A stretch of DNA of 64,000 nucleotides from Paracoccus aestuariivivens (GCF_009711225.1 NZ_WMIE01000008.1:1-64000), one strand, 5' to 3'; counted from the stretch's first letter, positions 52,995-62,768 are shown. Program-made: numbers and translations. The notes: a model not told the origin generated them from the letters alone.

Positions 52995-54185
52995 TCAGGC
53001 CGCCTTCCGAAGCGCCGAAACCGTCGATTGGCGGTAATGCTCCTGCGCGGCGGCGACACCTGCGCCAAGGCGGATCGGCAGTCCCAGATCGACCATGACC
53101 ATTTCCGCGACAGCAAGGCCCGACAGCGCCATGGCGTCGGTCAGGCTGCCCAGATGGCCGATGCGGAAGACCTTGCCCGCGACCTCGCCCAGACCGGTGC
53201 CAAAGGCCATGTCGTAGGTTTCGAGTGCGTGGCTGACGATGCGGTTAGCGTCAAACCCCTCGGGCACACGGATCGCGCTGACCGTGTCGGAATAAAGCTC
53301 GGGCCGCGCGGCACAAAGCTTCAGCCCCCAGGCATCGACGGCGGCGCGAATGCCGCCCGCAATGCGGTGGTGACGGGCAAAGACGTTCTCCAGCCCCTCG
53401 GACAGGATACGCTCGCAGGCCGCGTTCAGCCCGTTGATCAGCCCGACCGGCGGCGTATAGGGATAGCCGTTGCGGGCATAGCCCGTGGCCATGTCGCGAA
53501 TGTCAAAGAAGGTGCGCGGCAGCTTGGCGGTTTCCACTGCCGCCATGGCTTTCGGCGAGAAGGCGACAATCGCCAGACCGGGGGGCAGCATGAAGCCCTT
53601 TTGGCTGCCGGTGACGGCGATATCGACGCCCCATTCATCCATGTGGAAATCCATCGAGCCGATCGAGCTGACCCCATCGACGAACAGCAGCGCCGGGTGG
53701 CGCGCCGCATCCAGCGCGCGGCGGATCGCGGCGATGTCGGATTTGACGCCCGTCGCCGTCTCGTTATGGGTGGCGAGGACGACGCGGATTTCGTGGCCCT
53801 TGTCGGCGGTCAGAATTTCCTCGAAGCGGGCGGCAGGGATGCCTTCACCCCAAGGCGTTTCGACGGTAGCGACTTCGAGGCGGTGGCGCTGGCACATGTC
53901 GATCCAGCGATGGCTGAACATGCCGTTGCGCGCAGCCAGCACTTTGTCGCCGGGCGAGAGCGTGTTGGTGATCGCGGTTTCCCAGCCCCCGGTCCCGGTC
54001 GAGGGGAACAGGAAGACCTGCGCGCGGCTGGTCTTGAGCACCTTTTTCACGCCTTCCAGCGCGGGGTGCAGCATGCGCCCGAACACCGGCGAGCGGTGGT
54101 CGATCGTGGGCATGTCCACGGCCTTGCGCAATTCCTCGGGGATATTGGTGGGGCCGGGGATGAAGATGGGGTTCTGACTGGTCAT
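52995..54185 (-). CDS. bhcA: aspartate-glyoxylate aminotransferase
   Basis: This is a 396-residue class V aminotransferase (serine-glyoxylate aminotransferase group): PIFIPGPTNIPEELRKAVD, FPSTGTGGWETAITNTLSPG, HNETATGVKSDI, and the PLP lysine in VTGSQKGFMLPPG. It moves the amino group from aspartate to glyoxylate, closing the cycle by making oxaloacetate and regenerating glycine. It is first in the bhcABCD operon, transcribed away from bhcR. Confidence 0.93.
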   Translation of the reverse strand: MTSQNPIFIPGPTNIPEELRKAVDMPTIDHRSPVFGRMLHPALEGVKKVLKTSRAQVFLFPSTGTGGWETAITNTLSPGDKVLAARNGMFSHRWIDMCQRHRLEVATVETPWGEGIPAARFEEILTADKGHEIRVVLATHNETATGVKSDIAAIRRALDAARHPALLFVDGVSSIGSMDFHMDEWGVDIAVTGSQKGFMLPPGLAIVAFSPKAMAAVETAKLPRTFFDIRDMATGYARNGYPYTPPVGLINGLNAACERILSEGLENVFARHHRIAGGIRAAVDAWGLKLCAARPELYSDTVSAIRVPEGFDANRIVSHALETYDMAFGTGLGEVAGKVFRIGHLGSLTDAMALSGLAVAEMVMVDLGLPIRLGAGVAAAQEHYRQSTVSALRKAA

Positions 54186-54266
54186 GGTGCTTCCTCCTGC
54201 ACTTGTCTCTCAGGCTAGGCCGCGCTGTCCATTCCGGCAATTTTTCTGAAAATGATTTCGCAATGG

Positions 54267-54287
54267 CGGAAAATGCATTGATTTCCG
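54267..54287. promoter_or_regulatory. inverted repeat in bhcA-bhcR gap, candidate BhcR operator
   Basis: CGGAAA at 54267-54272 and TTTCCG at 54282-54287 are perfect inverted copies 9 bases apart in the divergent promoter region. IclR-type regulators bind such sites; the link to BhcR is inference. Confidence 0.4.
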
Positions 54288-54310
54288 TTAACCATCAGGT
54301 GTTTGCTGTT

Positions 54311-54323
54311 TTCCAGACTGGAA
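54311..54323. promoter_or_regulatory. palindrome TTCCAGACTGGAA near bhcR, candidate operator
   Basis: TTCCAG-A-CTGGAA is a perfect 13-base palindrome about 47 bases before the bhcR ATG. IclR-family sites often share the TTCCA...TGGAA theme. It could serve autoregulation. Confidence 0.45.
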
Positions 54324-54369
54324 TTGTCGTTTTCAACGAAATGAAAATGCTGTCGAAAGGTTTTCTTGA

Positions 54370-55176
54370 ATGTTGACCGAGCCACGAAAAAGGGGACGCC
54401 CGAAAGGTCGCGCAGAGGGCAGCGAGGATAGCGGAGGCGTGCGTGCTTTGGAGCGTGCGCTCGACGTTCTCGACGTGATCGCGGCGGGCAATGGCCTGAC
54501 GCTGAGCGAGATCGCGCAGCGGCTGGATCAGGCGCCCTCGACCGTGCATCGCGTTCTTGTGACGCTGGCCGCGCGCGGCATGGCCGAGACGGATCGGCAA
54601 AACCAGCAATGGCAGATCGGGCCGACGGCGTTCCGGCTGGGCTCGGCCTTCATGCGCAGGGCAGGGCTGGTCGATCGCGCCCGTCCCGTGCTGCGCCGGT
54701 TGATGGAGGAAACCGGAGAGACCGCCAATCTGGGCATCCTGAATGGCGACGCGGTCCTGTTCATAAGTCAGGCCGAGACGCATGAGACGATCCGCGCATT
54801 CTTTCCGCCCGGCACGCGCTCGGCTCTGCATGCATCGGGGATCGGGAAGGCGCTGCTGGCCCATGCCGGGCCTGAGGAGTTGCGGCAAATGATCCGGGGC
54901 CTGCGGCTGGAGCGCTTCACGCCGACGACGCTGGCCACGCCCGAGGACCTGACCGCCGACCTGATCCTGACCCGTGAGCGCGGCTATGCGCTGGACAATG
55001 AGGAACGCGCTCCGGGGATGCGCTGCATCGCCGCGCCGATCTTCGATCTGAACGGCGAGGCGGCGGCGGGGATCTCGGTCTCGGGGCCCATCCATCGGAT
55101 GAGCGACGGGCGTCTGGACGCGATTGCGCGGGCAGTCATCGCGGCGGGGCGGGAATTGTCGACCGGGATCGCCTGA
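54370..55176 (+). CDS. bhcR: IclR-family regulator of the beta-hydroxyaspartate cycle
   Basis: This 268-residue protein has a basic leader (PRKRGRPKGR), an IclR winged helix (RALDVLDVIAAGNGLTLSEI, APSTVHRVLVTLAARGM) and an effector domain (LRRLMEETGETANLGIL, FFPPGTRSALHASGIGKALLA, ISVSGPIHRMSDGRL). Divergent from bhcABCD, it corresponds to BhcR, which responds to glyoxylate in Paracoccus. Confidence 0.92.
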   Translation: MLTEPRKRGRPKGRAEGSEDSGGVRALERALDVLDVIAAGNGLTLSEIAQRLDQAPSTVHRVLVTLAARGMAETDRQNQQWQIGPTAFRLGSAFMRRAGLVDRARPVLRRLMEETGETANLGILNGDAVLFISQAETHETIRAFFPPGTRSALHASGIGKALLAHAGPEELRQMIRGLRLERFTPTTLATPEDLTADLILTRERGYALDNEERAPGMRCIAAPIFDLNGEAAAGISVSGPIHRMSDGRLDAIARAVIAAGRELSTGIA

Positions 55177-55257
55177 AAAGCGCCGCTAGGTGCTGTGGAT
55201 GATTGCCTGCGCGGGCGGCCTGCGTTATCGGGGCGCAAAGCCAAAGGGGACCCTCTC

Positions 55258-56304
55258 ATGACCGAGCGTAAAACTGGCCTTTCCTATGCCGAAGCAGGCG
55301 TGGATATCGATGCAGGGAACGCTCTTGTCGAGCGTATCAAGCCCGCCGCAGCCGCGACCAAGCGTCCCGGCGTGATGGATGGTCTGGGCGGCTTCGGCGC
55401 GCTGTTCGATCCGCGCGCTGCGGGCTATCAGGACCCGGTCCTTGTCGCCGCGACCGATGGCGTGGGCACCAAGCTGCGCATCGGCATTGACACCGGTGAG
55501 TTGGACGGTCTGGGCATCGACCTTGTCGCCATGTGCGTGAACGATCTGGTCTGCCAAGGCGCCGAACCCCTGTTCTTCCTTGATTACTTCGCCACCGGCA
55601 AGTTGTCGGTCGATGAGGCCACGCGCGTCATCAACGGCATTGCCGAAGGCTGCCGTCGCTCCGGCGCGGCCCTGATCGGTGGCGAGACCGCCGAGATGCC
55701 GGGCATGTATGCCAAAGGCGATTTCGATCTGGCCGGTTTCGCCGTCGGCGCGATGGAGCGTGGCACCGCGCTGCCCGCAAACGTTCAGGATGGCGACGTG
55801 CTGCTGGGCCTTGCCTCGGATGGCGTCCATTCCAACGGCTTCTCGCTGGTGCGCAAGGTCGCGGAACATGCGGGGCTGGACTGGAATTCGGATTCGCCCT
55901 TCGGCACAGGCACTTTGGGTCAGGCCCTGCTGGTCCCGACGCGGCTTTACGTCAAGCCGGTTCTGGCCGCGATCCGCGCGGGCGGTGTTCATGCCGCAGC
56001 CCATATCACCGGCGGTGGCATCACCGAGAACCTGCCGCGCGTGTTGCCGAAAGGTCTGGGTGCCGAGGTCGATCTGGACAGCTTCAGCCTGCCGCCGGTC
56101 TTCGACTGGCTGGCCGAGGCCGGCGACATCGCCGAGGCCGAGATGCTGAAGACCTTCAACTCCGGCATCGGCATGATCCTTGCGGTTGCGGCTGATCGGG
56201 CCGAGGCGCTGGAAGCCCTGCTGAAAGCCGAGGGCGAGACGGTTGTCCGCCTTGGGCAGGTCGTCCCGGGCGAGGGTGTGCGCTACAACGGCAAGCTGCG
56301 GTGA
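55258..56304 (+). CDS. purM: phosphoribosylformylglycinamidine cyclo-ligase
   Basis: This 348-residue AIR synthetase starts [20 protein letters not shown] with AAAGGGGACC upstream and has [57 protein letters not shown] and [13 protein letters not shown]. It makes aminoimidazole ribotide in purine synthesis. It overlaps purN by 4 bases. Confidence 0.97.
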   Translation: MTERKTGLSYAEAGVDIDAGNALVERIKPAAAATKRPGVMDGLGGFGALFDPRAAGYQDPVLVAATDGVGTKLRIGIDTGELDGLGIDLVAMCVNDLVCQGAEPLFFLDYFATGKLSVDEATRVINGIAEGCRRSGAALIGGETAEMPGMYAKGDFDLAGFAVGAMERGTALPANVQDGDVLLGLASDGVHSNGFSLVRKVAEHAGLDWNSDSPFGTGTLGQALLVPTRLYVKPVLAAIRAGGVHAAAHITGGGITENLPRVLPKGLGAEVDLDSFSLPPVFDWLAEAGDIAEAEMLKTFNSGIGMILAVAADRAEALEALLKAEGETVVRLGQVVPGEGVRYNGKLR

Positions 56305-56897
56305 AACGCGTCGCGATTCTGATCTCGGGCGGCGGATCGAATATGGTGAAGCTGGTCGAATCGATGACCGGTGACCATCCCGCCCGCGCCGTCATCGTCG
56401 GTTCGAACGATCCCCATGCCGGTGGCCTCGCCAAGGCCGCCGCGATGGGCGTCCCGACCTTCGCGGTCGATCATCGTGCCTACAAAGGCGATCGCGCAGC
56501 TTTCGAGGCCGCGCTAATCGAGCCGATTCTTGCCGCGCAGCCGGATATCCTGTGCCTTGCAGGCTTCATGCGCATTCTGACGCCGGACTTCGTGCAGCGG
56601 TTTGAGGGGCGGATGCTGAACATCCATCCCTCGCTTTTGCCGAAATACCCCGGCCTGCACACCCATCAGCGCGCCATCGAGGCGGGGGATGCCGAGGCAG
56701 GAGCCTCGGTCCATCTGGTCACGCCGGAACTGGACGCGGGTCCGATTCTTGGTCAGGCAGTGGTGCCGGTCCTGCCGGACGACACGCCGGATCAGCTTGC
56801 GGCGCGGGTACTGGTGCAAGAACACCGGCTTTACCCCGAGGTGCTGCGGCGCTTTGCGCTTGGCGACCAGACACCCGTCAGCCTGACGGCGGCGTAA
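56301..56897 (+). CDS. purN: phosphoribosylglycinamide formyltransferase
   Basis: This 198-residue enzyme has [36 protein letters not shown], the formyl-binding [19 protein letters not shown] with catalytic Asn/His, and the Asp in [15 protein letters not shown]. It formylates GAR in purine synthesis. A hairpin terminator follows at once. Confidence 0.97.
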   Translation: MKRVAILISGGGSNMVKLVESMTGDHPARAVIVGSNDPHAGGLAKAAAMGVPTFAVDHRAYKGDRAAFEAALIEPILAAQPDILCLAGFMRILTPDFVQRFEGRMLNIHPSLLPKYPGLHTHQRAIEAGDAEAGASVHLVTPELDAGPILGQAVVPVLPDDTPDQLAARVLVQEHRLYPEVLRRFALGDQTPVSLTAA

Positions 56898-56902
56898 AAA
56901 AG

Positions 56903-56924
56903 GGGACCCTTTCGGGTCCCTTTC
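56903..56924. terminator. terminator between purN and the convergent ggt-like gene
   Basis: GGGACCC-TTTC-GGGTCCC has a T-run in both directions: TTTCG on the plus strand and CTTTTTTAC on the minus strand, the latter stronger. It probably ends both transcripts. Confidence 0.8.
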
Positions 56925-56933
56925 GATTCGCGA

Positions 56934-58451
56934 TCATTCGCGCGGGTCATGTGCGGCAGTCCCGCCCAACACCACACCCGCTTGTCCGGCGAGGGGGCTA
57001 AGCTCAGGGATGGTGACGATCTCGTGGCCAAGGCGACGCAGCGCGGAGATCGTCCCGGTTCCGACATTTTCCTCAATCTTCAGGCTGTCGCGGCTATCCG
57101 AGAAGGTCCGGCCCAACAGGAATCTGGGCGCTGCCAATGCCTTGGCGGGTGGCTCGGCAAAGTCGATGAGATGCGTCAACAGGACGGACAATGTCTGTGG
57201 TTGGCCATCCGCTCCTTGGGTGCCATATACGAAAGCAGGCTTGCCGTCGCGCAATGCGATGCCGGGATTGAGCGTGTAGAACGGCAGCTTGCCGGGCGCA
57301 AAGGCATTGCAATGGCTTGGATCGACCGAAAAGGCTGCGCCTCGGTTCTGCCACAGAATACCGGTATCGCCCGCCACCACACCGCTGCCCCAGTCGAAAT
57401 AGGTGCTTTGCAGCACGCTCGCAGCATTGCCTTGCTCGTCCATCGCGCCAAGAAAGACCGTATCGCCATGCTGCCAGCGCTCCGGCCAGACAAGCGCCCG
57501 TTCCGGTGAAATCTCGGCTGCCTTCGCTTGCAGATGCTCTGGAGAAAGCAGGTGGTCAGGCGTAACGCGCATGAAGGCGGGATCCGCAATTGCGCTCCGG
57601 TCGCGAAACGCGCGCTTCACGGCTTCGACGCAAAGATGCAGATGCTCGGGGCTTCCGGCTGATAGCGATGACAGATCGAAATGCGCAAGAATGCCCATGA
57701 TCTGCAATGTCGTAAGCCCTTGGGTCGGGGGCGGGGGGGCCAGCAGGGTGACATCGCGGTAGCGCAGCGAAAGCGGCTTTGTTTCGCGCGTTCGGGTACG
57801 GCGCAGATCCTCGCGACCGATAATGGCACCCGATTCCCTCAATCCCTCTACGATACGGCCTGCAAGCGAACCGGAGTAGAATTCCTGCGCACCACGTTCT
57901 GCCAGCAGGCCGAGGCTATGCGCGAGTTCCGGTTGCCGCAGCATGGTTCCGGCGGCAAGCGGTTCGCCTGCGTCAAGGAATATCCTTCCGAAGCCATGCC
58001 AGTTCGGTGCTTCGTTCGCGCGATGGCGGGTCCAGAATTCTTGCGACTTGGTCACGGCGTAACCGTTTCGTGCAAGATCGACGGCAGGCGAAAGCAGATC
58101 CTCCCACCGGCAATTGCCCCCGAGGTTTTCCCTTGCGTAATCAAGCGCGTGTCGCCACCCGTCGACGACAGCTGCTGTCGTCAGGATCGCGCCGGGACCG
58201 CGCAGGGGCGGCTCGGCTTGCGGTATCTCCCGCTCGATCCCCTGACCGATGGCCAGAAAGGTTCGGCGGTCTCCGTTCCGATCAGTGACCAGCCAGACAG
58301 CGTCCCCGCCAAGGCCGCAGAAATGTGGCGTAACGACGGCAAGGACAGCGCCCGCGGCGATCAATGCCTCTGGCGCGGTTCCTCCGTTGCGCAATACGGC
58401 CATGCCGGCTTCGGTTGCCAGCGGATGCGGGGTGGTGACGGCACCGGTCAT
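56934..58451 (-). CDS. gamma-glutamyltransferase-family protein
   Basis: This 505-residue Ntn-hydrolase of the gamma-glutamyltranspeptidase family starts at ATG 58451, overlapping the regulator's TGA; a longer upstream frame reads antisense-like sequence across the TetR gene. It has PHPLATEAGMAVLRNGGTAPEA, CGLGGDAVWL and the autocleavage site HGDTVFLGAMDEQGNA with the nucleophile Thr. No signal peptide is visible, so it is probably cytoplasmic and smaller-substrate related (the family also contains capsule depolymerases and acylases). Next to a peptide-type ABC operon it may split imported gamma-glutamyl compounds. Confidence 0.85.
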   Translation of the reverse strand: MTGAVTTPHPLATEAGMAVLRNGGTAPEALIAAGAVLAVVTPHFCGLGGDAVWLVTDRNGDRRTFLAIGQGIEREIPQAEPPLRGPGAILTTAAVVDGWRHALDYARENLGGNCRWEDLLSPAVDLARNGYAVTKSQEFWTRHRANEAPNWHGFGRIFLDAGEPLAAGTMLRQPELAHSLGLLAERGAQEFYSGSLAGRIVEGLRESGAIIGREDLRRTRTRETKPLSLRYRDVTLLAPPPPTQGLTTLQIMGILAHFDLSSLSAGSPEHLHLCVEAVKRAFRDRSAIADPAFMRVTPDHLLSPEHLQAKAAEISPERALVWPERWQHGDTVFLGAMDEQGNAASVLQSTYFDWGSGVVAGDTGILWQNRGAAFSVDPSHCNAFAPGKLPFYTLNPGIALRDGKPAFVYGTQGADGQPQTLSVLLTHLIDFAEPPAKALAAPRFLLGRTFSDSRDSLKIEENVGTGTISALRRLGHEIVTIPELSPLAGQAGVVLGGTAAHDPRE

Positions 58452-59110
58452 TGGGGGGAACCTGTCAATGAAGCGAGGATCGTCCGCACAACCTCGTCGC
58501 GCCTTGCGGACAGAAATTCGGGGTCGGACAGGTCGCGTCCCAAGACGACACCCATCGTATGGCGGTTGGCGATATGGATCGTCGCCAGCCCAAGGATCGA
58601 AAGGTAAAGCTGGCCGGGATCGGGTCGATGGGTGAAGACGCGCTCGTTCGCGCCCCGATCCAGAACGTTGTCGATGGCGTGGAAAAGTGTCTCGGCACGT
58701 TTGTTCACGGCGACTAGTTCGCGCACATGTACGCCGTCCGACATGTTCTCGATTCGCATCATGCCCTGAAATTCGGGATGCGCTTCCATATAGTCGAAGG
58801 TGAAGCGCGTCAGTTCGGCTATCGCCTGTTCGGGTGGTAGATCCCAGAAACTGGCTTCGGCCTCGGCCTGACGAAGGCCTTCGTAAACCCGTTCGATGCA
58901 AGCGCGGTACAACCCCAGCTTGTTCCCGAAATAGTGGTAGATCATCCGGACATTGCAATCGGCCGCCTCGATGATGCGCGAGACGCTGGCGCCCTGATAG
59001 CCGTGCAGCTGGAATTCGGTCGTCGCTGCGGCAAGCAGACGCTGCGCGACCCCGCCTGATGCGTCTTTGGCGTGTTGTTCAGTGACGTTCTGCATCGAAA
59101 CCTCATTCAT
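58448..59110 (-). CDS. TetR-family transcriptional regulator
   Basis: This 220-residue protein has an HTH at about residues 23-68 (RLLAAATTEFQLHGYQGASVSRIIEAADCNVRMIYHYFGNKLGLYRA, cited in parts: FQLHGYQGASVSRI, YHYFGNKLGLY). The ligand domain resembles RutR-like regulators (MRIENMSDGVHVREL). Its stop overlaps the transferase ATG, so the two are co-expressed, while the ABC operon diverges. Confidence 0.9.
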   Translation of the reverse strand: MNEVSMQNVTEQHAKDASGGVAQRLLAAATTEFQLHGYQGASVSRIIEAADCNVRMIYHYFGNKLGLYRACIERVYEGLRQAEAEASFWDLPPEQAIAELTRFTFDYMEAHPEFQGMMRIENMSDGVHVRELVAVNKRAETLFHAIDNVLDRGANERVFTHRPDPGQLYLSILGLATIHIANRHTMGVVLGRDLSDPEFLSARRDEVVRTILASLTGSPQ

Positions 59111-59210
59111 TTGCGCAAAAGATAAGCGGTTTGACCAATCTCTGTGCGCGAGACGTGCATTGATCCGACGAAACGGTTTCGGGACGGCATTTTTTCTTTA
59201 CCACAAGTAA

Positions 59211-59226
59211 GTAAGCGTTCACTTAC
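59211..59226. promoter_or_regulatory. inverted repeat, candidate TetR operator
   Basis: GTAAG-CGTTCA-CTTAC is a perfect 5-bp inverted repeat in the gap between the TetR gene and the ABC operon. TetR-family operators commonly look like this. Confidence 0.5.
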
Positions 59227-59308
59227 ACATTCACGCAAACCGCTGCGCGAAGCAAGTTCAAAATGAAATCAAAGACCTGTCAACAGACATGGCCCTTATG
59301 GATTGACG

Positions 59309-60817
59309 ATGATGAAGAAAACGCTTCTCTCTTTGCTTGCAAGCGTGGCGGTTTCCGCCGCTGCCACGGGGGCCTTGGCCCAGACGCCGACGGACGCACG
59401 GATTGCAGTCGCGATCACCGAGACGATCTCGGGACATAACCCCTATGCCGATCCGGTCGTCCTGCTGTCGAATGTCTGGTGTCAGGTCTATGGCTGCGTG
59501 ACGCGCTATGATTTCGACAAGAATGCCTTCGTGCCCTATCTGGCCGAGTCGGTGCTGTCGGTCGATCCGCTGACATGGGAAATCCGTCTGCCCGAGGGGG
59601 CCAAGCGCCATAATGGCGAGCCGGTACTGGCACAGGATATCGTTCATTCGATCGACTATCTGGGCAAGAATCCGTCTTCGGGGAAATCCTATCTCGTCGC
59701 GGGTTGGAGCAAGGTTGAGGCGCTGGACGACCGCACCGTTCGCATCACCACGGCCACCCCCGACGCGACCGTGCCTGACAATCTGGCCGGAGTCGCCGTG
59801 ACCTCGAAGGCGCTTTACGATCAGTTGGGCGAGGCGATGTTCAAGGACGCGCCGTTCGGTGCGGGGCCATACAAGCTGGATGAGGTCAGCATCGGCGAGC
59901 ATATCGTGATCTCGCGCAATGACGGGCATCCGATGCTGTCGCCCAAAAATCCGGCGCAGATCATGTACCGCATCATGCCCGAGCCCGAGCAGCGCGTGAC
60001 CGCGCTTGCCAATGGCGAGGTCCAGATTGCGCAATCCGTGCCGCCCCAGCTGATGGCGCGAGTGGCAGACATGCCCAATGCCCAGATCGCCACGACCAAC
60101 TCGGTCGAGATGATGTTTCTGGCAATGTCGCCCAAGACACATCCATGGGATCGCAAGGAAGCGCGGCAGGCCGTCGCCCATGCGATCAACCGCGAGGCCA
60201 TCGTCCGCGCGATCCTGCAAGGGCAGGCGGATCTGCTGAACGGTCCCGTCAGCGCCGGTCAGATCGGTCACGATGCCGGATTCACAAGCGCCTATGACTA
60301 CAACCCCGAAAAGGCTCGCGCATTGCTGCAATCGGCCGGATTGGAGGGCGTCGAGGTGACGCTGTCCACCCCCGTCGGACGCTACACCGCCGACCGGCAG
60401 ATCACCGAGGCGATGGTCCCGATGCTTGAGGCCGCAGGCTTCAAGGTGACGCTGGATACGCCAGAATGGGCGACGCTCTGGGCCAATGTCCAGCAGGGCA
60501 AGGTGCCGTTCTATTACATGGGCCGCGGTTCGATGATCGACCCTTCGCGGGCGTTGCACCAGTATTTCGCGACCGGAGGCTCGCCGCGCATCGGTTTCTC
60601 GGACCCCGAGCTTGACGCCCTGCTGGCGGCCGAGCGTTCCGAATTCGATCCGGCGGCACGCGACCAGAAGATGCAGGCTGCGGTACGTCACCTTGTCGAT
60701 GCGGCGCCTGCGGCCTTCATGTGGCAGCACAAGATGGCCTGGGGTGTCTCGAAGGAAATCAGCTTCAAGCCTCGTCCGGCCGATCAGGTGAATGGCTGGG
60801 AAGTCTTCGTCAACTGA
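59309..60817 (+). CDS. ABC transporter substrate-binding protein, family 5 (peptide type)
   Basis: This 502-residue protein has a Sec signal (MMKKTLLSLLASVAVSAAAT, cleavage after ALAQ) and SBP_bac_5 features: YLAESVLSVDPLTWEIRLPEGAKRHNGEPV (cited in parts: TWEIRLPEGAKRHNGEPV), FGAGPYKLDEVSIG and ARQAVAHAINREAIV. It delivers a peptide or related ligand to the permeases that follow. The start ATG 59309 is chosen over TTG 59303. Confidence 0.92.
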   Translation: MMKKTLLSLLASVAVSAAATGALAQTPTDARIAVAITETISGHNPYADPVVLLSNVWCQVYGCVTRYDFDKNAFVPYLAESVLSVDPLTWEIRLPEGAKRHNGEPVLAQDIVHSIDYLGKNPSSGKSYLVAGWSKVEALDDRTVRITTATPDATVPDNLAGVAVTSKALYDQLGEAMFKDAPFGAGPYKLDEVSIGEHIVISRNDGHPMLSPKNPAQIMYRIMPEPEQRVTALANGEVQIAQSVPPQLMARVADMPNAQIATTNSVEMMFLAMSPKTHPWDRKEARQAVAHAINREAIVRAILQGQADLLNGPVSAGQIGHDAGFTSAYDYNPEKARALLQSAGLEGVEVTLSTPVGRYTADRQITEAMVPMLEAAGFKVTLDTPEWATLWANVQQGKVPFYYMGRGSMIDPSRALHQYFATGGSPRIGFSDPELDALLAAERSEFDPAARDQKMQAAVRHLVDAAPAAFMWQHKMAWGVSKEISFKPRPADQVNGWEVFVN

Positions 60818-60871
60818 TCGCCGCATCCGGGTCGCCTATGGGCGGCCCGTCCCTGAACCAAAGGACAGCCG

Positions 60872-61876
60872 ATGCTGCTATTTGCCATACGCCGCCTTGC
60901 CGGTGCCGTTCCCGTGCTGGTCGTGGTCGCGGCCGTGGTCTTTACCCTGATGCAGTTCGCGCCCGGAGACGCGGTCAGCATGCTGATCTCGGACGAGGCA
61001 TCCGATGCGGACAAGGCCCGTATCCGCGAGGCATGGGGACTTGATGATCCGCCGCTGACGCAGTTCCTGAACTTCCTCGGGAATGCGGTGACAGGCGATT
61101 TCGGAACGTCGTTCAAATACAAGATGCCGGTCATGGAACTGGTGCTTGAGCGCTTGCCCGCAACAATTGAACTTGCGCTTGCCGCCACGCTGGTTGCGGT
61201 CGTGATCGGCATTCCGCTGGGGGTTCTGGCGGCCGCACGGCCCGGCTCGTTCTGGGACAGTTTCACCTCGACCTTCAGCTTCGCCGGAATCTCGATGCCG
61301 AATTTCTGGATCGGTATCCTATTGATCCTGCTTTTTGCCGGACATTGGCACTTGCTACCGTCCGGTGGCCGCGCGCCTTGGGGCATGGGGCTCGAGACGA
61401 TGACGGGCTTCCTGCTGCTGGATGCGCTGCTGCAAGGTCGGATGGATGCGTTCTGGGGCGCGCTGAAGCATCTGGCGCTGCCCGCGTTGGTGCTTGGCAC
61501 GAACATGACGGGGATCATCACGCAATTGACCCGCGCGTCGGTGCAGGAGGCCCTGCGCGAGGACTATGTGATGACCGCCCGCGCTAAGGGCCTGGGCGGG
61601 ATGCGTATCCTGTGGCGCCACGCCTTTCGCAATGCGCTGGTCGGCGTGGTCACCATCATCGGGTTGGAGTTCGGGGCGCTTTTGTCGGGGGCGATGATCG
61701 TCGAGACGGTCTTTGCATGGCCCGGCATCGGCAGCCTGCTGATCCAGGGCATTTCCTCGCGGGACTATCCGCTGATCATCGGATTGGTGCTGATCTACAC
61801 CGCCATCTTTATCCTCGTGAACCTGCTGATCGACCTGCTCTACACCCTCATCGACCCCCGTATCCGGATCAACTGA
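60872..61876 (+). CDS. ABC transporter permease, DppB type
   Basis: This is a 334-residue membrane protein with six segments. It starts MLLFAIRRLAGAVPVLVVVAAVVFTLMQFAPGD (typical DppB/OppB opening), and GLGGMRILWRHAFRNALV is the EAA loop that contacts the ATPase. ETVFAWPGIGSLLIQGISSRDYPLI is the usual end. Shares an operon with the substrate-binding protein. Confidence 0.93.
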   Translation: MLLFAIRRLAGAVPVLVVVAAVVFTLMQFAPGDAVSMLISDEASDADKARIREAWGLDDPPLTQFLNFLGNAVTGDFGTSFKYKMPVMELVLERLPATIELALAATLVAVVIGIPLGVLAAARPGSFWDSFTSTFSFAGISMPNFWIGILLILLFAGHWHLLPSGGRAPWGMGLETMTGFLLLDALLQGRMDAFWGALKHLALPALVLGTNMTGIITQLTRASVQEALREDYVMTARAKGLGGMRILWRHAFRNALVGVVTIIGLEFGALLSGAMIVETVFAWPGIGSLLIQGISSRDYPLIIGLVLIYTAIFILVNLLIDLLYTLIDPRIRIN

Positions 61877-61877
61877 G

Positions 61878-62768
61878 ATGACGATGACAACAGGCAATTC
61901 CATTCCCGCGGGTCCGAGCCAGTGGCAGCGTTTTCGCCGCAGCTATCGCCACCTGTCGGGCTTCAAGGCGGGCTTCGGCCTGACCACGGTCGCGGCGCTG
62001 CTGGTCATGGGGCTGTTCAGCCCCTGGCTTGCCCCGCATCCACCCAACGCGCAGGATCTGATGGTCGCCATGATGCCGCCTGACTGGACCGGTCCTAATG
62101 TTCTGGGAACCGATCATGTCGGGCGCGATATCCTGAGCCGGATCATCTACGGCTCGCGCGTGTCGCTGATCATCGCGCTTTCGGTGGCGCTTTTCGCCAG
62201 CGTCGTAGGCGTGGCGCTTGGTGTCGTCGCGGGCTATTTCGGTGGGCGCATTGACAGCGCGATCCAGAAGGTCGTCGAGATCTTCTGGTCTTTCCCTCCC
62301 TTGATGCTGGCCATCGCGATCGTCGCCTTCGTCGGTCAGGGCCTTGCGATCGTCATCATCGCGCTGACCGCGCAACGCTGGATTCCCTATTGCCGCGTGA
62401 CCCGTGCCGAGGCCATGGCGCTGCGCGACCGCGAATTCATCATGGCGGCGCGCACCTTGGGCGCCTCGGACGGGTTCATCATCCGTCATCACGTCCTGCC
62501 CAATGTCACGCTGTCGATCATCGTGATGACCAGCTTTGCTATGGCCAATGCGATCATCGCGGAATCCTCGCTGAGTTTTCTCGGGCTGGGCGTGCCGCCG
62601 TCGATCCCGACATGGGGAGGGATGCTGTCCGATTCCCGCGCCTACATCTCTAGCGCGTGGTGGATGGCGCTGTTCCCCGGCCTTGCGATCTTTCTGACGG
62701 TTCTGGGCCTGAACCTGCTTGGCGATGCCTTGCGTAACCAATTCGACCCCAAGCTGAAATCCCACTGA
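61878..62768 (+). CDS. ABC transporter permease, DppC type
   Basis: This 296-residue permease has HPPNAQDLMVAMMPPDWTGPNVLGTDHVGRDILSRIIYGSRVSL (cited as GTDHVGRDILSRIIYGSRVSL, partly), a RTLGASDGFIIRHHVLPNV EAA loop and AESSLSFLGLGVPPSIPTWG, the conserved OppC/DppC ending. It starts one base after the DppB-type stop; ATG 61884 is an alternative start. Confidence 0.93.
   Translation: MTMTTGNSIPAGPSQWQRFRRSYRHLSGFKAGFGLTTVAALLVMGLFSPWLAPHPPNAQDLMVAMMPPDWTGPNVLGTDHVGRDILSRIIYGSRVSLIIALSVALFASVVGVALGVVAGYFGGRIDSAIQKVVEIFWSFPPLMLAIAIVAFVGQGLAIVIIALTAQRWIPYCRVTRAEAMALRDREFIMAARTLGASDGFIIRHHVLPNVTLSIIVMTSFAMANAIIAESSLSFLGLGVPPSIPTWGGMLSDSRAYISSAWWMALFPGLAIFLTVLGLNLLGDALRNQFDPKLKSH

Noticed and set aside
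50935..53037. A 700-residue plus-strand frame across bhcC and bhcB
   Set aside because: It is antisense to genes with clear PLP-enzyme motifs; long open antisense frames are expected at this GC content and codon bias.
59258..60826. A 522-residue minus-strand frame across the substrate-binding protein gene
   Set aside because: It is antisense to a gene with a signal peptide and family 5 motifs, and shows no domain.
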